Translations under genes and position numbers: made by a program | In this document: piece after piece, positions 7,401 to 10,063 of the stretch | Position numbering within the stretch: position 1 is the stretch's first letter | Layout: each line of letters opens with the position of its first letter | Assembly: GCA_937958735.1 (NCBI GenBank) | Contig: CALGNG010000025.1 | Location: 1 to 10,063, forward strand | DNA from: an uncultured Aquimarina sp. | Lineage (GTDB): Bacteria; Bacteroidota; Bacteroidia; Flavobacteriales; Flavobacteriaceae | DNA: 10,063 nucleotides | Direction of reading: 5' to 3' | Notes under the pieces: generated by a model | Databases searched by the model: none | Told to the model about the DNA's origin: nothing | What the model saw: only the letters and a program-made list of their open reading frames with translations

Positions 7401-8163
7401 AAGAGAAATAGTCTTTATACACTTCATTTTTAAGTGTAAATCCATATTCATTTAAGGTTTTCTCTTTTCCTTCTTCTATTTCTTTATCTGTTTTAAAAAA
7501 AATAATATTTGGAGTTCTTTCTAAATAATTTAAAGCTTTTGCTTGATGTTTACACAAATTTTTATTGTAGGCTCTACAATTGCATAAAAGAATTAGTTCA
7601 TCTTCTTTCTTTTGTATTTGGACTCTCAAAAACTCATCGCTCCAATAGTTATTATTTACTCTTAAAGAAATATAATTACTATCTATAGATTCTACATGTA
7701 CTGTATCCGAATCGTAAAACAACTCTTTATATGTTGTTTTTGTTGTATTTAAACGTATTAAATCGTCTAAATAAACTCCTTCTTGTAACTTAAAAGAATA
7801 TGCATCTTTAGTAGAGTACTTTACAGGCTTCACCGCCTTTTCAACCTCTTTTAATTCTACGGTTTCTTGATCTTTATTGGAAAAATAAGCTTCTGCCTCG
7901 ATTGCTAAGGAAACTTGATGTTTACATACTTTTCCATGATCAAAAGGACAGGTACAAGTACTATTTATAGCTCCAAACACCAATCCTGTAAAAGTAACTT
8001 GATAAGGGATTCCCGAAGAACCTCTTACCGTAGCAATAATATTATTTTGATCCTCTGTCGATATCTCCATTGTTACCACAGGGCAATCTGCGGCACGGCC
8101 ACGAATAGTTGCCGTAGCATTTGCATTGATATAGGTTTTAAGACGAAGGTTTTTTATAGCCAT
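4414..8163 (-). CDS. SNF2-family DEAD/DEAH-like ATPase/helicase with two SWIM zinc fingers
   Basis: This 1249-residue protein is a Swi2/Snf2-type dsDNA translocase. Near the N terminus are two SWIM-type zinc fingers of pattern CxCx7CxH: C70, C72, C80, H82 and C194, C196, C204, H206. Residues about 220-780 have no motif I recognise and are charged and Lys/Glu-rich. The motor is C-terminal: LRDYQKEGLNWL (789-800), Walker A DDMGLGKT (814-821), motif Ia LIILPTSL, motif II DESQ (912-915), motif III TGTP (940-943), motif V SLKAGGTG (1155-1162) and motif VI QAIDRCYRIGQ (1185-1195) after VDPWWNP. All catalytic motifs are intact, so it should be active. Relatives include the bacterial SWIM/SNF2 proteins; their roles are poorly defined, with transcription recycling (RapA) and DNA repair among the ideas. 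It starts 6 nt after tenI and lies inside the thiamine cluster, with no obvious pathway link. Confidence 0.95.
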   Translation of the reverse strand: MAIKNLRLKTYINANATATIRGRAADCPVVTMEISTEDQNNIIATVRGSSGIPYQVTFTGLVFGAINSTCTCPFDHGKVCKHQVSLAIEAEAYFSNKDQETVELKEVEKAVKPVKYSTKDAYSFKLQEGVYLDDLIRLNTTKTTYKELFYDSDTVHVESIDSNYISLRVNNNYWSDEFLRVQIQKKEDELILLCNCRAYNKNLCKHQAKALNYLERTPNIIFFKTDKEIEEGKEKTLNEYGFTLKNEVYKDYFSFELEGGAYNLIPKKEGLLSAYEFRDLQEFNRSFLDNENVIIDQLPIFEKKTKTKKEKGVALGIELYNTGETDVVELLPLQGNINVEKTDLVSKIQRITAEEFLFEKENYTIEQQALIEKILAINILNETTSSFDFQKEKLAFKNLRELLALCYDNLLTYQVFLEDYSDKITRKNLEPISFKTEAPRLFFKVKEEAHFFVLKAYVEVEGSKKKIIKNKYVNNLYFLTLNKEYFLYRSFFDAKAFVYFNDTPEIRIPKTDFEKNYNSFIKPLSERFEVVIPHKKQTTKKVLVEDFKKQLYLSEIEDIIILKPVIEYNNKHIELLSPQVIEETETGKIIKRDTKMEQQFVSVLQNLHPHFENQNQSFFYIDKEDFITDLWFIDAFDILKENQIEVFGYDKLTKMKYNSNKPNIAVNVNSGIDWFDVNMEISFGDQQVSLKDVRKSIINKSNYVELKDGTLGILPQKWIEKYEHAFRSGEVKKDSIQVSKYQLSVIDSLYDTLDANSDIALKHAAIKKRLQSFKEIANISTPKGLKANLRDYQKEGLNWLNFLDEYNFGGCLADDMGLGKTLQIITFLQHLKNTKNPKKATLIILPTSLIFNWQEEIKKFCPTLNFHVHTGGDRLKTTENFDNFDIVFTTYGLIMRDVSFLKEYKFNYIILDESQAIKNPNSQRFKSTRLLQANNKLVLTGTPIENNTFDLFAQMTFANPGLLGSMANFKKEFATPIDKNKDAQIANELRQLINPFMLRRTKEQVATELPQKTEQILYCTMEPEQQKLYDAYKNKYRNYLLNKIDEDGIGKSKMYVLEGLTKLRQICDSPLLLNDDENYTSESIKIKELVAHVTEKTGNHKILIFSQFVKMLNQIKIALDAENIIYEYLDGRTKDRQSKVDNFQNNNDVRVFLISLKAGGTGLNLTAAEYVYLVDPWWNPAVEAQAIDRCYRIGQTKKVMAYKMICKGTVEEKIINYQIGKKQLSNDIIQTDENFVKALSKESITELFS

Positions 8164-8169
8164 ATTACT

Positions 8170-8763
8170 TTATTTACTATAGTAATTCTTTTTTGTTTCT
8201 TTAAACGTTTCTATCGCATTATCACTATTCCAAATACTTCCTAAAACAGCTACTCCTTTAAATCCTAACTTTTTAAATTCTACTACGTTTTCAGGAGTGG
8301 CACCTCCTAAACCAATTATTCTTTCATTGATTTGATTAACATCAAATCCACGACCTTCGTAGCCTTTTTTAGAAATGGATGTAAATATTGGACTTAGTAA
8401 GTGGTAATCGAATTCGAACGTACAATTTTCTAGTTCTTCTAGTTCATGAAAGGAACTACTAATGGTTTTACCGTACATTTCTAATCCTAAAAAATACTTG
8501 CCTGGGTTATCTATATGATCTCTTCTTTTTTGTTCTGGAAAGTGTATTCCTTTTAAATTATACTCGTTAATTAACTCATGAAAATGATGCACTACAATTC
8601 TGTTGTGGTATTGTTTGTCTATCTGGTTTAAATAAGCACAATGTTCCTCATAATTTTTATGTGGTTTTCTTAAATGATAGTACTCCAAACCCGCTTGAAA
8701 TAATTGGTGTAGTATTTCAATTTCGTTAGGAAGATCTTTTTCTGGTGCTATAAGGATAATCAT
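8170..8763 (-). CDS. tenI: TenI/ThiE-like protein (probable thiazole tautomerase-type paralogue)
   Basis: This 197-residue TIM-barrel protein belongs to the ThiE/TenI superfamily. Seen are YYHLRKPHK (28-36), a KGIHFPE block (71-77) where ThiE has DGxHxGQ, SSSFHELEEL (102-111), LLSPIFTSISKKGY (122-135), GLGGATPENV (151-160) and GFKGVAVLGSIW (167-178). It lacks the T-x-TK pyrophosphate loop and the NDR/NDN motif of true ThiE, both of which are present in the thiE gene of this cluster. That suggests a TenI-type role, either aromatising the thiazole made by ThiG, as in Bacillus TenI, or another thiazole-phosphate function. I cannot assign catalytic residues with confidence. Its stop is 6 nt before the SNF2 start, so the two are probably translated from one message. 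A divergent thiamine-phosphate synthase is a less likely alternative. Confidence 0.8.
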   Translation of the reverse strand: MIILIAPEKDLPNEIEILHQLFQAGLEYYHLRKPHKNYEEHCAYLNQIDKQYHNRIVVHHFHELINEYNLKGIHFPEQKRRDHIDNPGKYFLGLEMYGKTISSSFHELEELENCTFEFDYHLLSPIFTSISKKGYEGRGFDVNQINERIIGLGGATPENVVEFKKLGFKGVAVLGSIWNSDNAIETFKETKKNYYSK

Positions 8764-8787
8764 TTTTTATTTTTAGTCTCTTAAAAA

Positions 8788-8809
8788 CCTAATAGCCTAG
8801 AGCTATTTA
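8788..8809. repeat. Heptamer-family hairpin upstream of tenI
   Basis: AATAGC (8791-8796) and GCTATT (8802-8807) form a perfect 6-bp stem with a 5-nt loop. The minus-strand reading GGCTATTAGG matches the units seen at 3590-3610. It lies about 25 nt from the tenI start codon. Confidence 0.45.
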
Positions 8810-8825
8810 GGATTGCGTACGTTAT

Positions 8826-8893
8826 GCGATACTGAAACAAGTTTAGCATGACGTTCGTTTATTTTCGTCACTCTGAATTTGTTTCGGAATCTC
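8826..8893. repeat. Inverted pair of 28-nt REP-like repeats
   Basis: Two 28-nt units face each other across a 12-nt spacer (8854-8865): 8866-8893 read on the + strand, and 8826-8853 read on the minus strand. Both begin CGTCA, share TTGTTTC in the middle and end in ATC(G/T)C; I count 21 of 28 identical positions. Each unit also holds a small internal inverted repeat (CTGAA...TTCGG, CTAAA...TTTCAG). From memory, CGTCATTCTGAACTTGTTTC-type sequence recurs in many flavobacterial genomes and gives spurious RHSEFxSES peptides; this has not been checked here. Confidence 0.8.
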
Positions 8894-8918
8894 ATCACAT
8901 TTGTATGTCCATCCAACT

Positions 8919-8936
8919 AAGTTTAAAACTAAACTT
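8919..8936. repeat. Small perfect hairpin in the thiC-tenI spacer
   Basis: AAGTTTA (8919-8925) and TAAACTT (8930-8936) form a perfect 7-bp AT-rich stem with a 4-nt loop. It has no T-run, so its role is unknown. Confidence 0.4.
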
Positions 8937-8952
8937 TCGCTTTTTTGAGTTA

Positions 8953-9006
8953 GGGATTGCAGTGGTATCCTTTTGCTTTTTCCGCAAAAGATTTAACGGA
9001 AAGCCC
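8953..9006. repeat. Long imperfect hairpin downstream of thiC
   Basis: The arms 8953-8976 and 8984-9006 pair perfectly at the tip (CTTTTGC with GCAAAAG, loop 8977-8983) and at the base (GGG with CCC), with an imperfect middle. The sequence GGGATTGCAGTGG...GGAAAGCCCGACC resembles a recurrent flavobacterial intergenic repeat as I remember it, which should be verified by counting copies in the genome. Confidence 0.55.
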
Positions 9007-9008
9007 GA

Positions 9009-9032
9009 CCACGCTTTTCTAAAAAAGCGTGG
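9009..9032 (-). terminator. Strong hairpin just after thiC, possible terminator
   Basis: CCACGCTTTT (9009-9018) and AAAAGCGTGG (9023-9032) form a perfect 10-bp stem with a 4-nt loop, 19 nt past the thiC stop on the transcribed strand. No U-run follows on the minus strand, so it may be a transcript-stabilising 3' hairpin more than an intrinsic terminator. Confidence 0.45.
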
Positions 9033-9051
9033 GAACTTCCTAATATTTATT

Positions 9052-10063
<1,012 letters not shown>

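Larger units (their letters stand above)
8764..9051. other. Repeat-filled spacer between thiC and tenI
   Basis: This 288-nt gap is the longest in the window and holds no credible gene. From right to left it contains a strong 10-bp hairpin, a long imperfect hairpin, a 7-bp hairpin, an inverted pair of REP-like repeats and a short heptamer-family hairpin. It may end, attenuate or stabilise part of the thiC transcript. If termination is efficient, tenI and the genes behind it would need their own promoter, and I see none that is clear. Confidence 0.6.

Noticed and set aside
8764..9051. TPP riboswitch in the thiC-tenI spacer
   Set aside because: I saw no conserved THI-box core (CTGAGA ... ACCTGATCTGGATAATGCC-like) on either strand. 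The expected location is upstream of the cluster, outside the window.

Overview
The window looks like chromosomal DNA of a Bacteroidota member, most likely a marine-type Flavobacteriaceae. It is AT-rich, has no obvious Shine-Dalgarno sites, and its protein sequences look flavobacterial. Every convincing gene lies on the minus strand, so transcription runs from the right edge to the left edge.

Most of the window is a thiamine biosynthesis cluster. In transcription order it holds: the 3' part of thiC (pyrimidine synthesis, 9052 to the right edge); a 288-nt repeat-filled spacer; a TenI/ThiE-like gene (8170-8763); a very large SNF2-family helicase with two SWIM zinc fingers (4414-8163); thiD (3616-4368); thiE (2848-3567); thiG (2026-2790); a small four-helix-bundle gene (1619-1969); and thiH (397-1599). 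After a 125-nt gap comes the start of an unrecognised membrane protein that leaves the window on the left.

The thi genes cover both branches of the pathway. ThiC makes HMP-P and ThiD phosphorylates it. ThiH makes dehydroglycine from tyrosine and ThiG builds the thiazole. The TenI-like protein may aromatise or otherwise handle the thiazole, and ThiE joins the two halves to give thiamine phosphate. thiS, thiF and the operon leader, where a TPP riboswitch would be expected, are not in the window. Two genes do not fit the pathway: the SNF2 helicase, 6 nt behind tenI, and the four-helix-bundle gene, which separates thiG from thiH.

The most unusual feature is a family of degenerate heptanucleotide repeats (GGGTATY / GGCTATT-like). 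It occupies most spacers between the genes and has also entered two coding regions. ThiH and ThiE each carry a leader of about 34 residues ahead of the conserved fold. In both, residues 20-32 are encoded by this repeat, read as a 7-residue period with T-Q/T-R motifs. Three copies end in nearly the same 10-mer, GGCTC(T/C)T(T/C)TA, which suggests a defined element and not random low-complexity DNA. The thiC-tenI spacer also holds an inverted pair of a different REP-like repeat and two strong hairpins. No tRNA, rRNA, CRISPR array or recognisable transposase was seen.
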